Shown piece after piece: positions 22,528-34,979 of a stretch of DNA of 64,000 nt. Source of the stretch: Dactylonectria macrodidyma (lineage: Eukaryota; Ascomycota; Sordariomycetes; Hypocreales; Nectriaceae). Position 1 is the first letter of the stretch; each line of letters starts with the position of its first letter. The DNA is taken from assembly GCA_020744425.1 (NCBI GenBank), contig JAGMUV010000015.1:930001-994000 (forward strand), read 5' to 3'. The translations under genes were made by a program, and so were the position numbers. Under the pieces are notes generated by a model, which ran no database searches, was not told the origin of the DNA, and saw only the letters and a program-made list of their open reading frames with translations.

Positions 22528-24721
22528 CTATCCCGTAAAGCCAAAGAAGTAGTTCCCTATTATCCCCGCAACCGCAAGATAGGTCAATGTCCGCGTCAGA
22601 CTACGGCTCTGGTTTGGAGTCTTATATCCGGCTTTCAATATCGGCATCGGCATCGGCCCTTCGTAGATCAAGGCTGGGTTGTTCATGGCCAGCGGCCAAA
22701 GATCGACGAGTTGATGGTTCTGCGCCTGGTACATGGCGCCGACATCGTCCCACAGCAGCCTTCCAAGAACGCGCACCGAGCCGCTGTATCCTGGAGACTC
22801 GTGCTTGATGCGGTCGTCTTGGTAGTTGGGGTCGAAGTCGGCGTCAACAGCAGTGATGAAGCCCGACTTGGCTACGGTTGGCTTGATGTATGAGGTGATA
22901 GCATCGCCGTCAGCCACGAGAAACATCTCTGTGCGAACCTTCTTGGGCGGGCTTTCCGATTCTAAGTAGGTTTTAAAGTGCCTATGAACATGTTAGAAAA
23001 CGCATGAAATCTCTCTGAGAATCTACTTACTTCTTGGCAGCGTCAATATCTCCGTCTTCAATACCCAGCTCCTTGCCGTCGAGCCAGTGAATCTTGGCCA
23101 AGCTGCGGAGCTCATCGATTCCCGCCACGTCCGCACACCAATCGGAAGAGTCGGCCTCGAACCTTTCTTTGAAGTAGGCCCATTGCCCTTCATTGTGTTC
23201 ATGATTCAATCGATACGCCACGTAGCCCCATTCGAAGCTGTCGTGCTCCGAGTTGATCTTGGCACGAGCGAGCCACAGATCCAGTCCTAGAGGCTCAGGC
23301 TCACCACGGAGCTCCAGGCGAGTTTGAGCTTGAGCTGTGACCTGGGCACGTGCTGTGCGTGTGATGTCGGAAGGGTCGTTCATGGGTGGCAGGTTACCTG
23401 GAACTACGCCAAGGTCGGCCATTGCGTTGTATTGGTGGACTCGAGAGAGGAACCTGAGCCGTGTCACATAGTCGGCTTGGCGCTGCTGGAGACTGGCGTT
23501 CCAGGCGATGGGCTCTTCGCGGAATCCTCGCTTGCTCTGTTCATCAGTCAGCGGCCGGGCCTCCATCGCGGGGAGCGCGTCGCCTCGGTAGCCGTCTGTC
23601 GGGATGAAGATCACATAGTCGGCCTGGGCGCCGTTCTCAAGCAGGTCGTGAAGTTTGTTGGTGAGATTCCACTGGTGTGCGTCGTGTTGGCCAGGGGCCG
23701 CGGGCTGATAGCTTGCAAGCTCCGCCAGGATGGGTTCCCTGAGGCGGTCGATGTGTTCAACTACCCAGCTGTGGGATCTGTTGGAGATGACCTTGTAATG
23801 TGCACTGACATATTCGTGCCAAAGGCCGGCGACAGATATGTGCTCGTACGAGCCGTCGGGTGAGGCAGCCTTCCGGGTTGCGTTGAGTGCCTCGTCAAAG
23901 TCCTTGAGGTGGTCGGAGATGAGGTTGGACGTTTCTCGCAGGTGGTCCTTGATTATGTTGTGGTTCAGGTAGTGAAAGACGTTGATGACGGCGACAATGA
24001 ACTGGCACGCGATGGCAAAGTGATCCGGATGGTCCAGGTCCAAATCCTTCCAGCGCCTCTCGGACATGGGGACAATGCCATCCCAGATCCGCGACTTCAT
24101 GAAATGCAGCTCTTTGGAGATGGTGACGAGCCGAGTCGGGTCCTCATGGGAGCCAATGCGCACCGACATTGAATGCATCGTAGAGACGTCGCTCTGGTTG
24201 TACGGCGCGGGAGCCCACGTAGACATGGGTTCCATCATCTTCATCATCTCCTCGAACGTGGGTAGTGGCAGCGAGGTTTGCGTGCCGTCGGGGAGAAGGC
24301 CAGACGAGACAAGCTCCATGAAGCGCGGAATCGTCTGCGGCTCCATGATGCGGTCGACGATCCAGAGGGTGCTGTTCTTCTTGGGATTGCCGGGATAGAG
24401 GATGTGATCCTGGATGCCAGTTGAGATGTTCCGGCGGTTGCGAGCAGCCGCGGCTAGAGGTTTGCTCAAGGGTGTGCCATGTTCGGTCATGGTCATGTCT
24501 AACCTCAGCATGGCATCGGCCATCTCGGACGAGGCATGGTCTTGCTGCTCTCTTCCTGCCATGGTGGACTTGAGGCGGCGTTGAGTTGGGTGTCGTATAG
24601 TTAGTTCTGCAGCTTGATGTCGTCCAGCCAGATGCCTTGCAGTCAATTGTGACGCCCTTGCAGCTCGAGTGACAGCAACAGTTTGCCTCGCAGTAAAAGA
24701 CGCATATGAGCGAAGAAACAT
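22528..24721 (-). CDS. Unrecognised protein with presequence-like N terminus and C-terminal membrane anchor
   Basis: A 714-aa protein that I cannot assign to a family. Exons 24721-23031 and 22981-22528 are joined in phase. The ATG at 24721 was chosen because it is the first in frame and has a TATA box about 50 bases upstream. The first 50 residues (MFLRSYASFTARQTVAVTRA... rich in Arg, Ser, Ala, almost no acidic residues) look like a mitochondrial presequence. A long soluble, mainly helical part follows with many Trp/His/Asp residues (HSWVVEHIDRLREPILAEL; ADYVIFIPTDGYRGDALP). The extreme C terminus LTYLAVAGIIGNYFFGF is one hydrophobic segment, so it may be anchored in a membrane, perhaps mitochondrial. 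The function is unknown. Neighbours give no clue. Confidence 0.8.
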
Positions 24722-24766
24722 GAGGGCGAATCCCGGCAATCTGAGACGATAATGGATCAACGAGAG

Positions 24767-24776
24767 CTTATATATA
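24767..24776 (-). promoter_or_regulatory. TATA box of the 22.5-24.7 kb gene
   Basis: TATATATAAG on the minus strand stands about 46-55 bases before the ATG at 24721, normal for a TATA element with a short leader. Confidence 0.5.
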
Positions 24777-24863
24777 CAAATGATGGTTCTTAGAAGTTAT
24801 CTAAAAGCCAACTCGATTTGACAAATCCTCCGTGTCAACCTGGGCTCTGCTCACATGACCCAG

Positions 24864-24920
24864 CTGTAACTACTTTGAGCTCCCTGTAACTCTTCATTAC
24901 TGCCTGTAACCCCCTGCAAC
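24864..24920 (+). repeat. CTGTAAC motif repeated at 20-bp steps
   Basis: CTGTAAC is found at 24864, 24884 and 24904, exactly 20 bp apart, and CTGCAAC at 24914. The set lies 90-150 bp upstream of the TATA box of the minus-strand gene. The even spacing (about two helical turns) would place sites on one face of the DNA. Confidence 0.7.
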
Positions 24921-25764
24921 TCCAGGGGTTGCCCCCTGATGTACTGATTCACGGTGACCCACAAGCGGTGTGCAGAGATGGGGCCAGTTAGGCAGCTAAA
25001 GCCGCTACGGCCTTGTGAAGGATGCTGGAGATTACTACGTAAAGACAACCAACAGGAGACGTTAGCGACTTATCCGCTAACGCTTGCCACTAATCAGCAG
25101 GATCATGTCGTTTTCTTGGCGAAGAGCAACCAACTGTCATGATTGAAGGAACGACCAACAACCAGTTGATACGTCTTGAACTAGCTAAAAATGGCTTTGT
25201 GGTGTATGTTGCCCGATCTTATCCTGGATGAAGTCACGCGACTCGACTTTATGTGAGTATTGTCGCGAGGTGAGAAGCATTCTAACTGTACCTTCAAGTG
25301 ACAACTCATAAATGTGAATGATGAACGTCCCACTCCACTAAAGACAGAGCATCTTGAGGGTTGACTCGCGTTCGTTATGATCATCTCACGGTCATTCCAT
25401 CAGCCTTATGGCCCCCAACGCTTGTGCTAGAAAGGAATTCAACCTGTCGTTGGTCGGGACCAAGCGCGAAACCACCCGCAATCCCTCGGTGCCGAAGTGC
25501 GACTGCAAGTCGATGCAGCCAAGCCATCATTGGCCCGAGAACCGCCGATCCAGGGGTCTTGCACAGCCCTTCTAGACCCTGCAGTGTGGACACAACGATT
25601 GTAGCAAAATGGGAACCTGATACGGCTTCGTCGTCAGATTGCAATCCCCGCGTTGAAATCTCCCTCATGCTTACATTTACATCTATTTACCATAAGTAGT
25701 ACACAGGACACAATATCGAGCTTCAACTTGTACAATAGAGGCCGTGCCACTCACGCAAACGACG

Positions 25765-28700
25765 ATGGCTCCCAATCTCTTCAAGAGCTTCCGATCTAAG
25801 TTCAAGGATTCGCGCGAGCCTAGTCCGTCGGAAGCTACCCCAGCTCCTGCAGCTGAGCCAGCAAAGCCTTCCCTGTCAGCTTCTACTTCGGAGTCTACAT
25901 CAGCACCAATACCAGCCCCAGCGCCCACTGCTACGCCAAAGTCTTTGTCCACATCTCAGACTACTGCTTCTCAATCTCCATCTGAACCGGTGCCAACTCC
26001 CCAGTCCACAGTCTCATCAGAGATCCTTCAGGAACGGCTTTGGAACGATGCATACGATGGCCTCAAAGCAGAAGAGGCCGACGTGGTGGAGACGTACGAG
26101 AAGGTTCTGTCGCGACAACTGCATCCCGCAGACACAGCCTCTAAAGAGCCTGCGTCACAGAAGAATGAAATCCGACAGACTGGCGAGGAGAGATCTCGTC
26201 AGATGCAGGAATTAGTTCGTCTAGGACTGGAAAAGACGGCCAAAAATGCAGGCATCAAGCAGGGCATTGAGGATGGATTGGCGATCGCGACAACAGTGAA
26301 GGGTATGGTTGACAAGGCCATACAAGCTGCTCCCGAGGCTGCTGTTGCTTGGGTCGGCGTTTGTTTGGCCCTTGATGTGAATATACATATCCCCAGAATC
26401 TCATGGTTGCGGCTCGCTAACAATTGCTAGATCCTCTCCAACCCCATTACCGAGGCAGGTATCAATCGCCGTGGACTCAGCTACGTGGTGATGAGAATGG
26501 ACTGGTACTGGAATTTAGCTGGCCTCTTGCTGGACAAGAACCGGGCCGCTGCTTCGTCCGAAGGCCTGCGGGACGAACTGGAAAAGCATATCGTAGGGCT
26601 GTACAAGAAGCTTCTCTTGTACCAGATGAAGAGCATCTGCATTTATCACCGAAACCAGGCCCTCGTATTCCTGCGAGACATGTTCAAGTTAGATGATTGG
26701 GACGGCCAGCTCACCGATATCAAAGACGCCGAGGTCGCGGTGCGCAAGGACTCGAAGCAGTTCAACACGGAGCAGATCAAGTCTCACCTCCAAGTCATTG
26801 CCGATGCCGCCGCGTCCCAAGAGTCAAAGCTCGACGACATCCATACGGCGCTGTTGGCTCAGACTACACAGCAGACGAAGTTCCAGGAACAACAGGCCAA
26901 GTTCCAGGAGCAGCAAGCGAAGATTCGGAAGGATGACAACTACAACAAATGTCTTCATGACCTGCGTGAGACCGATCCCCGCGACAACAAGCTGCGTATC
27001 CAGGAAACGAAGGGTGGCTTGCTCAAGGACTCGTACAGTTGGATCCTCGACCACGCCGACTTCAAGCGGTGGCGAAATGAGCCCGACAGCCGCCTGCTCT
27101 GGATCAAAGGCGACCCTGGCAAGGGCAAGACGATGCTCTTATGCGGAATCATCGATGAACTGGACAAGGAGAAGACGCAGGCCATGTCGTACTTCTTTTG
27201 TCAGGCGACTGAACCAACCCTACGTAACGCGGCTGCTGTGCTGCGCGGCATTGTTTACGTTCTGATCGACCAGCTGCCGTCTCTGGTATCTTATATTCCG
27301 AAGAAGTACAGTCATGTGGGCAAGCAACTTTTCGAGGATGAAGCCGCTTGGAGTGTCTTGTCCAAGATGCTGACTACCATGCTCGATGACCCAATCTTAG
27401 AAGGCGCGATCTTAGTCATTGACGCTCTTGATGAGTGCGTGACCGGACTGCCGCAGCTGCTTGACTTTATATGCGAAACCTCATCGTCAGCCAGCGCAAA
27501 ATGGGTCCTGTCGAGTCGCAACTGGCTCAATATCGAAGAGAAGTTGGACGCTGTGGAGCGAATCCAGCTGTCCCTCGAGTCAAACGAGGCTTCTGTCTCG
27601 AGTGCTGTCCGTACATTTATCGGGAGCAAGGTTGAGCAGCTATCGCGTGAGAAGAAGTACGATGAAAAGACGCGAACAGCTGTGCTTGATTATCTGGTGG
27701 CCAACTGCGATGACACGTTTCTGTGGGCAGCCTTGGTCTGTCGCGAACTGGGAGATCCAAAGGTCAGGCGATGGCATACACTCACTAAGTTGCACACGTT
27801 TCCATCGGGTCTTGATGCACTATATACTCGCATGATGGAATACATCAACGAGTCGCTTGATGCAGAGATATGTAACGAGATCCTAGCCACCGTGTCAACC
27901 ACGTACCGTCCGGTGACCCTGAAGGAACTGACGTCTCTGGCAGAGTCGCTCCAGGACTTTGAAGAAGACATTGAGACCTTAAGAGAACTCGTTTGGTGCT
28001 GCGGTTCTTTCTTGAACATCAGAAATGACAGTCTTTACTTTATCCACCAGTCGGCGAAAGACTTCATTGTCAACCAGGCCTCGAGTCAAATCCTTCCATC
28101 GGGGATCAGCCATCAGCATCATGTCATATTCTTGAGGTCGCTCGAGACTTTGTCGAGGACCCTCCGGCGGAACATGTATGACATTGAAGATCTAGGGACT
28201 GGCATTGATGATGTATCCACACCAGATCCTAACCCGTTGGAGGCTTCCACGTATTCATGCTTGTACTGGATTGACCATTTGTTGGAATCAGATTCTCCCG
28301 ATAACCAGCAAATCCCAGAAGCCTTGGAGCAAGACGGTCCAGTACACGTCTATCTGCAAGAAAAGTACCTGTACTGGCTCGAGGCACTGAGCCTGTTGCG
28401 CAGCCTGTCCAAAGGTGTCAAAGCGGTGAAAAGTCTCAAAGCGATGGTGTCCAGCCCAAGACCAAGCGGAGAAGTGGTAGATAAGGGTGTGTTGGATTTG
28501 GTCCACGACGCATACCGATTCATCCTCACCAACAAGCACATCGTCGAGATTGCGCCACTGCAACTTTACGTGTCCGCCTTGATGTTCGTACCTTCTAGTA
28601 GCTTGCTGAAGGATCGATTCGACATGGAGTCGCCGGAGTGGATTGTCACGAAGCCGAAGATGGAAGAGAGTTGGAACTCGTGCCTCGAAACGATAGATGC

Positions 28701-30564
28701 GCATGGTGGTTCCGTGAGTTCCATTGCTTTTTGCGCGCACTCTCAAAAACTCGCATCTTGTGCGTCAGACAGCAAGGTCAAAATTTGGGACACGAATACT
28801 GGGACTTGTCTTCAGGTACTTCGGGGCCACACTGGTACTGTCACGCGTGTAGCCTTTTCACCCATAAAGGACGCGCAGAGACTAGCTTCCTCTTCATACG
28901 ACCACACCGTCAAGATTTGGGACACTGATAAAGGCGTGTGTGTTCAGAGGCTGGAAGGACATGAGAGCTTTGTCGAATCAATTGCCTTTTCGAGCGATGG
29001 GCGCCAACTTGCCTCAGGCGGACATGACGGCCTGATTAAAGTCTGGAATGCCAGCACGGGCGCTTGTCTTCGCACGCTTAAGGGCCATCAAGGAATTGTT
29101 CACTCAGTCTCTTTCTACGCTGCGCAAAAGAAAGAACAGCTTATCTCAGGTTCATCCGATCGCACGGCCACCACAGTGAAGATCTGGGACCCAGCCACAG
29201 GAGCATGTCTCAAAACGATCGAAGGATTTGAAGGCCCAGTAACCTTCGTCGCGGCTTGTTTGCTGAACAAAGGTTTACAGCTTGTCACAAAGTGTGGCGC
29301 GAATACGATCAATGTCTGGGATGCAGTGACAGGGACTTGTCTACATACACTTGATTTCGAAAATGAGCAAACCTCAATTCCGGCGGTTGCGTATTTCGAA
29401 AATGCCAATTGTGGATTCATTGCCTCAGCTTCCTTGAACCAGAAAGTTAGAATTTGGTCCTCGCCAACATGGAGTTGTACAAAATCTATTCAGGGGAATA
29501 CCAACTCGATCCAATCGCTTGTCTTTCTCAACAATTCGTCTCAGCTAGCCTCGGGCGGCTTTGATGGGAAAATAAAGATGTGGGATACAACAGCGGGAAG
29601 TGACTCACAGCCCGTGGTCGGACATGAGAAGGAAGTTACCTCTATTGTCTGCTCAATCGACGAAACGCGGTTTGCTTCGTCTTCACGCGATGGAACTGTG
29701 AAGGTATGGGATGTGGCCACTGGGGAGTACGTTGACTCGCTTGAGGGTCATAGTAGGATGGTGATTTCACTCGCATTCTCCAACGACAGCCAAAGTATTG
29801 CGTCAGGGTCGAGCGATGGAATAGTCAAGATCTGGGAGGCAAGCACAGGAACTTGTCTCCAAACATTGAAGGGGCCGAATGGGCCAGTCAAACGTGTTGT
29901 CTTTTCAAATGACGGACGACTCCTCGCTTCCGGTGCTGGCGATGACACAACAAGAATATGGGATACAGCTACAGGAGCAGGCCTCCATACTCTGGAGGGC
30001 CACTCTGCCTCTATAAAATGTGTCGCCTTCTCGGAGAATGACGGAAAGCTAGCCTCAGGCTCAGACGATTCTACCATCAAGATTTGGGGTCCAGAAACCG
30101 GGAGTTGTTTCCAAACACTAGAGGGCCACTTCTTCTCTGTCGTTTCAATAGCCTTCTCGAAAGATGGCAGCATCCTAGCCTCCAGCGCAGGCGATGAAAC
30201 GATCAAGCTGTGGGACTTGACTAACGGCACGTGTCTACAAACTATTGAAACACCGAGACTGGCCGCCCAACTTGCGTTTGATACTGAAGACAACTCACAG
30301 CTCCGTACTGATCTCGGTACTTTGCAGCTGGAAATGCCTTCAAGTGACTCGTCGCCAACTGAAGAGGTGGTGGAGGATCCCCGCTTCTTGGGCTATGGGC
30401 TATGTGATGGTAGACAGTGGATTACCAAGGACGAAAAAAAACTGGTTTGGCTGCCATCTCCGTACCAGCCGGGATGTTACTCTATAAAGGGGTCGACAAT
30501 TGCAATTGGCTGCAAATCTGGACAAGTCTACGCGATGCAACTCTCGGCGGATGGACCTCTATGA
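25765..30564 (+). CDS. NACHT-WD40 NLR (NWD-type STAND protein)
   Basis: Predicted intracellular signal-transducing NTPase of 1581 aa, of the STAND class linked in fungi to heterokaryon incompatibility and non-self recognition. Two exons, 25765-26376 and 26431-30564, joined in phase 0. The N terminus is Ser/Pro/Ala-rich low complexity (to about 85), then an NWD NACHT-NTPase N-terminal domain (LWNDAYDGLKAEEADVVETY). A Gln-rich segment with a repeated KFQEQQA precedes NACHT: Walker A GDPGKGKT at about 431-438 and Walker B LVIDALDEC at about 532-540. From about residue 960 there are 12 recognisable WD40 units (GH...KIWD...TGTCLQTLEGH), several degenerate (units 5 and 6), then a half-blade-like tail. 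The effector type of the N domain is not identifiable. The repeats are diverged from one another, unlike the near-identical repeats of HNWD genes. Its stop is 63 bp from that of the convergent RG lyase gene. Confidence 0.92.
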
Positions 30565-30627
30565 TGGGGATGGATAGATGTGATTTATTGATTGATAGAA
30601 CTATCAAGAGACGGAAGTATCTAAGCA

Positions 30628-32426
30628 TCACTGCCACTCAAAGATAATACTGTCCCAGAGGAAGCCTCTCCACAAAGTGTACCTCGTCACCTTGAACTCG
30701 ACAGTATTAAGACCCTCCTTCAACGCATCCGACGCAACCTCGTACTGAAGGAACCGCCATTCGCCACTAACCTTGCCAGACCGGTAGAGCGCAGGATCGC
30801 TAGTCAGGGTGTCCTTGCTCAACGAGCCGTAAACGTTTCCGTTCACAACAATATTCAGAGCCCCGCTCTGCGAGTAGCCGGCCAGCGAGACGCTCAGCAA
30901 CGCAGAGTTGTTGGTGGCAATTTCTGCGGCTGAGAGCTGGAACTCGATGGTCCAGGTTCCAACTGCGGACGACGCGTAGTACCAGTCTGAGTCCTGGGAC
31001 TCACCGATGACATAGGTGAGGTTCGCCGGGCTCTGCTCCGTGAGGCCGTGCTGGTACGGGACGCCTCCGTTCTTAAATCCGTTCGCTGTCTTGTCGAACT
31101 CGCCGATCTGCCAAATGCGCTTGGACTTGTCGCTGACCTTCCATGATAGTTGGCCCAGGTTCAAGGTCTTGTCTTTGGTGATTTTCACGTCAGACTTGGT
31201 GAAGTTGGTGTACACGTCGGCAAGCTTTCCACCCTTAGACCAGGCGTAGAGTCCGTAGGAGCCAGTTCGAACGTCGTCGAAGGAGAAGCGTCCCTTGTCG
31301 TTGGTGTAAGTGGTGTAGTAATAGTTGCTGCCCTGGATGGATGGTCGAATGGTGGTGTCGGTGTCGCCAAGGTAGACGGCAGCGTTGGCGGCGATTCGAC
31401 CGTCGGAGAGGCGGAGAGTTCCCTGGACACCACCTCGAGACTTGTACGCGGTATTGTTGAACCAGTTGTACGGGAAGTGTCTGAGTTCCTTCTTACGTCG
31501 CTGCTGGACGTCTGCAATGCTGCCGTTGTTCTAGTAAAGATTAGCATTGTGATATACGCAAAAGGCCGTCGTGTCAGCTTACCAGGTACCAGAGCCAAGG
31601 ACCCCAGACCTTGCCGACGGGCTGAGAGGTCTTTTGGCCAACGCGGAAGTGAGAAGTGTCCTGCACAACGTTAAGCTGCACAGCATCTCCCGTGCTGCTC
31701 TCCCGGTGGACCGTCAACGTCTGGCTGTAGTGGTCGCTGTTGTAGTACTCAGTCGAAGGATGGATCCACCAAGACCCAGCCTCTGAGCCATAAACTCCGT
31801 AAAAGTCTCTGTCCCTGACGGCATTAGACCAGTCGTACTTTGTAATGAAAGACCCATCAGCCAACTGCCAAGTCTCGTCCTGGATCTTGGTCGAGGCCGC
31901 GTAGAGACTAAAGTCAGGAAGAGCCTCGTCCTTTAGGTGGGTGCGCCCGTGGGTGAAGTAGTCCGGCGACAGTCTCCAGAGAGTACGAAGGATACTGAGA
32001 TCAGGAAGGGCGCTGTTGACAAAGTATTGGTATGCGCCAGAGAGGTCGTCAAAGATGACCCAGTGGAGATCGCCGAGGCTTGAGTGGAAGGCAACGTCGA
32101 TGTAGTTGGTGCCCTTTGCTGCGATTGTAGCACTGGTGAACTTCAAATTGGCCTCGCCATCTGGTTCAAATGTTAGACTACCTCATAAAAAAGGGTAACA
32201 GGACAAAATTACCGTATCCAATGTAATGTCCTACGGCAGATCCCACGAGATCAGCTCCCGGAACGCCTTCCCAGAATAGCTTTGTAGCGTAGACGGAGCC
32301 TTGGGTTACATTCCAGATGTCATTGCCGACGACCCACGATCCATCGCCGACTTCCGATAGAAACGGACCCTGGCCAGCTGCCACAAGCGGGGCGGCAAGG
32401 GCCCAGAGCGAGGATTGAATGCGCAT
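30628..32426 (-). CDS. Secreted rhamnogalacturonan lyase (PL4)
   Basis: Extracellular pectin-degrading enzyme of 564 aa cleaving the rhamnogalacturonan I backbone by beta-elimination. Exons 32426-32213, 32160-31583 and 31530-30628 fit phase. A signal peptide (MRIQSSLWALAAPLVAAGQG) starts the protein. The N-terminal catalytic beta-super-sandwich contains typical segments (GDLHWVIFDDLSGAYQYFVN; SPDYFTHGRTHLKDE; VWGPWLWYL). A fibronectin-III-like domain (GGVQGTLRLSDGRIAANAAV) follows, then a CBM-like jelly-roll ending LWRGFLWDSIIFEW. The three-domain order and size match PL4. Such genes are usually induced by pectin and repressed by glucose; I did not identify specific sites. A TATA-like TATATAAA lies about 100 bases upstream on the minus strand (32530-32523). 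Confidence 0.92.
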
Positions 32427-32522
32427 ACTTCAACCTGTAGTGACCAAGATGAGTACTCTCAGCGTCTAGTGACAAGACGTCAATGATCACAAAAGAGCCA
32501 TAACAAGTCTACGAACCTATGC

Positions 32523-32530
32523 TTTATATA
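32523..32530 (-). promoter_or_regulatory. TATA box of the rhamnogalacturonan lyase gene
   Basis: TATATAAA on the minus strand lies about 97-104 bases before the ATG at 32426, a normal distance for a fungal secreted-enzyme gene. Confidence 0.5.
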
Positions 32531-33239
32531 TCTGGACCGACAGTCCGGGCATTCCGGTCGTCATTTCTTCTTATTTCTCCTTGGCGGAAACAGATGCAGG
32601 TCGTTCATGACGTGTCGATCACCCGAAGCTCGCGAACGGGTCCAGAACTGAAAACACGCGTGAGCATTGCCATAATCCGTCTATACTCTTGCATCATTCT
32701 TTGCACACCGATGCCTCGCGGCTCAAAATAACGCGGAAATTGTCGATTTGAATTCACGAACTTTTGAACGGCTGCCATTGCGTCATCTGCGAGCAGGGGT
32801 CTGGTTGGTCCGGTTAATAAATGCCCTGGCATTCGCCATCGATAGGCAATTCGCATCATTCGGTTCGCTGATATGGCTCGGTGTCTTGACCGAAACTGGA
32901 GCCCAAGGACCGAAGTTGGGAATTGCGAATTGCGCTATATCAGTAGACACTGCGTGGTATATCGCTCATGTGAATTGCGAACTGGCACATGCCTAGACAC
33001 TGAATTAATGATAGGTGTAGCCCCATAGTTTATAAATCGTGAATGGCATCCACGACTGTAGGGTAAGAGCATATCAATTCTTGCTCCAACCCACTGTTCA
33101 ATTCATGCACAACAATGGCCCAAGAGTTTTTTGCATTGATATCGATATGGCGGGATACTTTTTCAAATTAATATTGCAGTGTATTATACCACTTCGCCAC
33201 AGAACTACTATCTCATTAATGAAGCTCTTGCTCGTCTTG
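32531..33239. other. Intergenic, upstream of the lyase gene
   Basis: No gene found. The segment between 32531 and 33239 is the likely regulatory region of the minus-strand lyase and the 3' flank of the hydrolase gene. Short plus-strand ORFs lack motifs. Confidence 0.5.
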
Positions 33240-34582
33240 TCACTCAGGACCACTATTCACGACTCCTCCAGCAATCGTGAAGAGATTTTTCAACACTTCC
33301 GCAGACTGAACCACACTGTCATGGTCGCCTCCGGCAATGGTGTGCGTCTCGTAATCCAGCACGTCTTGAAACTCGCCATCTTTGCCATGCCAACATGCCT
33401 CCATATAGGTCTGACCCTTCTTACCAATCAGGGCGTCAGTCTCGGCGAAAATTGTAGTGACCTTTAACTTGACACTTGCTTCATGACCTTGCACAGCTGT
33501 TTGTCTCTCTCTTTCACGAGTGGCTATCTCCCGGACAAAAGCTTCATAGTCCCCACAACTCCCCCACGACCAACCTTGTCCCTTCTTCAGGCACTGTAGC
33601 GCCTCGCTATTCGCACCAACCGTGCTCTCACCGAACATGAGCTTGAACACCTGGGTGTCAATTTCGGCTTGGACGTCGCGAGGCAACCCGTAGGCTTCCT
33701 CAATCCTTCGACGATTTTTCTCTAATTCTGAGTTGTCTTGGCCTCCACCGAGCATACCAGAGGACACTACATTGGACGCTTTTGTGAACACCGCACCGCT
33801 GGTGGCTAAGGCAGGCTGGGCCTGAACAAGGAAGAACTTGGGAATGAGATTCCAGATGCTGAAAGCAGAGACGGGTATGTATTGAGCCACCTGCCAGGTT
33901 AACACGTGTGAGTGGGATGCCTCAACCCAGGGAGCTACGAAGTTCATGTATCTAATTAGCAACGATACTCGTTCGTGGTTGAGAGAAAAAGCTCAGAAAA
34001 TGAGCGGGTATGAGGGAGAGATACCTAGCAAGGTAATAGAGGGTCTTTCTGGGTCGAGAATGTCCCGAAGATGATACAAGGTGTTCAGTGAATAGAGCGT
34101 GCCGGCACTGTGAGAAGCTATGGCGACATGCTTGATACCGAGATGCTCTAAGAGACGAGGAACCAGCTCAAGCCAGACGGAGATGCGCTGTTGTAGCGGG
34201 ACATCTGTTGACTTGCCCATTCCCGGACTGTACAAGACACGGATTAATGAGAATGGGTGTCAGATGAGGGGATAACGCGGATTTAGCGTGCAGGGGAGAA
34301 GCGAATGACCCACCGGTCGACAACTAAAACGCGCACGCCGAGACCCTCGGCGATGGCATGCAACGCAATGCCAAGGTAGCGTGACGCGAACATGCCCTGC
34401 ATAAACAGGATGGTCGGGGGACTGGGACCTGTGGGCGTCTCGGGAGCTCGGCCGACATCCGCATAGCCAACGGTGAGGGCTTCATGGTCGGCATTAGAGG
34501 GGAGGATGAACGTCCGGTGGAAGCGTTCATGGGCGATGTAGCGGGCTGCAGCAGCGCTGGGTGTCTCGGGATCTGAAGCCAT
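33240..34582 (-). CDS. Alpha/beta hydrolase of unknown substrate
   Basis: About 399 aa. Exon 1 34582-34314 (start MASDPETPSAAAARYIAH, first ATG in frame), exon 2 34227-34025, exon 3 33967-33240. LFMQGMFASRYLG matches the oxyanion-hole strand, VVDRPGMGKST the beta4-turn, and AIASHSAGTLYSLN carries the nucleophile serine in an SHSAG elbow. GGDHDSVVQ near the end is the likely catalytic-His loop, and FAETDALIG probably holds the acid. The last intron is awkward: only the weak acceptor at 33968 keeps frame, while the better TTAG at 33952 does not, so either the acceptor is unusual or the gene has a small lesion. Substrate unknown. Confidence 0.75.
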
Positions 34583-34979
34583 TGTTGGGATTCTAGCGAT
34601 GAGAGCACTCGCGGTAGGTGATTTGAAGAAGATGCAAGAGGGAACCAAGGACAATCGGGCGCTAAATGTCAATATTCCACTCGTATTCCTCGCGATATGA
34701 CGGACGAAGGTTCATAAGCAGAGGTCAACGTAGCTGCGTTGGGAAATACGAGAAATAATTGTTCTGCTTACTTGGTGGTGCCACTTGGTCCGGATAATAT
34801 GGGGCTGCACGCGTCAAGCTTCCGATACGAGGGAGTAATAAATGCTTGTCCTAACAAGCAGAAAAGTCATCCGCAAGAGAATCACATATTCATTACAACT
34901 TCATTTCCAAGTTGAGTTTCCATCAAGTAATGTATTTGTTAAATCGCTAACTGCACATTGGTCATGACACCTGCATCCT
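34583..34979. other. Intergenic spacer
   Basis: About 400 bp between the hydrolase promoter and the 3' end of the 1636-aa gene. An in-frame extension of the hydrolase upstream of 34582 begins only with TTG and was not used. Nothing else is seen. Confidence 0.5.

Larger units (their letters stand above)
24722..25764. other. Divergent promoter region
   Basis: About 1 kb between the unrecognised minus-strand gene and the NACHT-WD40 gene, so it carries both promoters. It contains the TATA box and CTGTAAC series listed separately. No gene is seen. Confidence 0.5.

Noticed and set aside
23324..23863. Plus-strand 179-aa ORF inside the 714-aa gene
   Set aside because: Antisense to a well-supported exon; no recognisable protein features.
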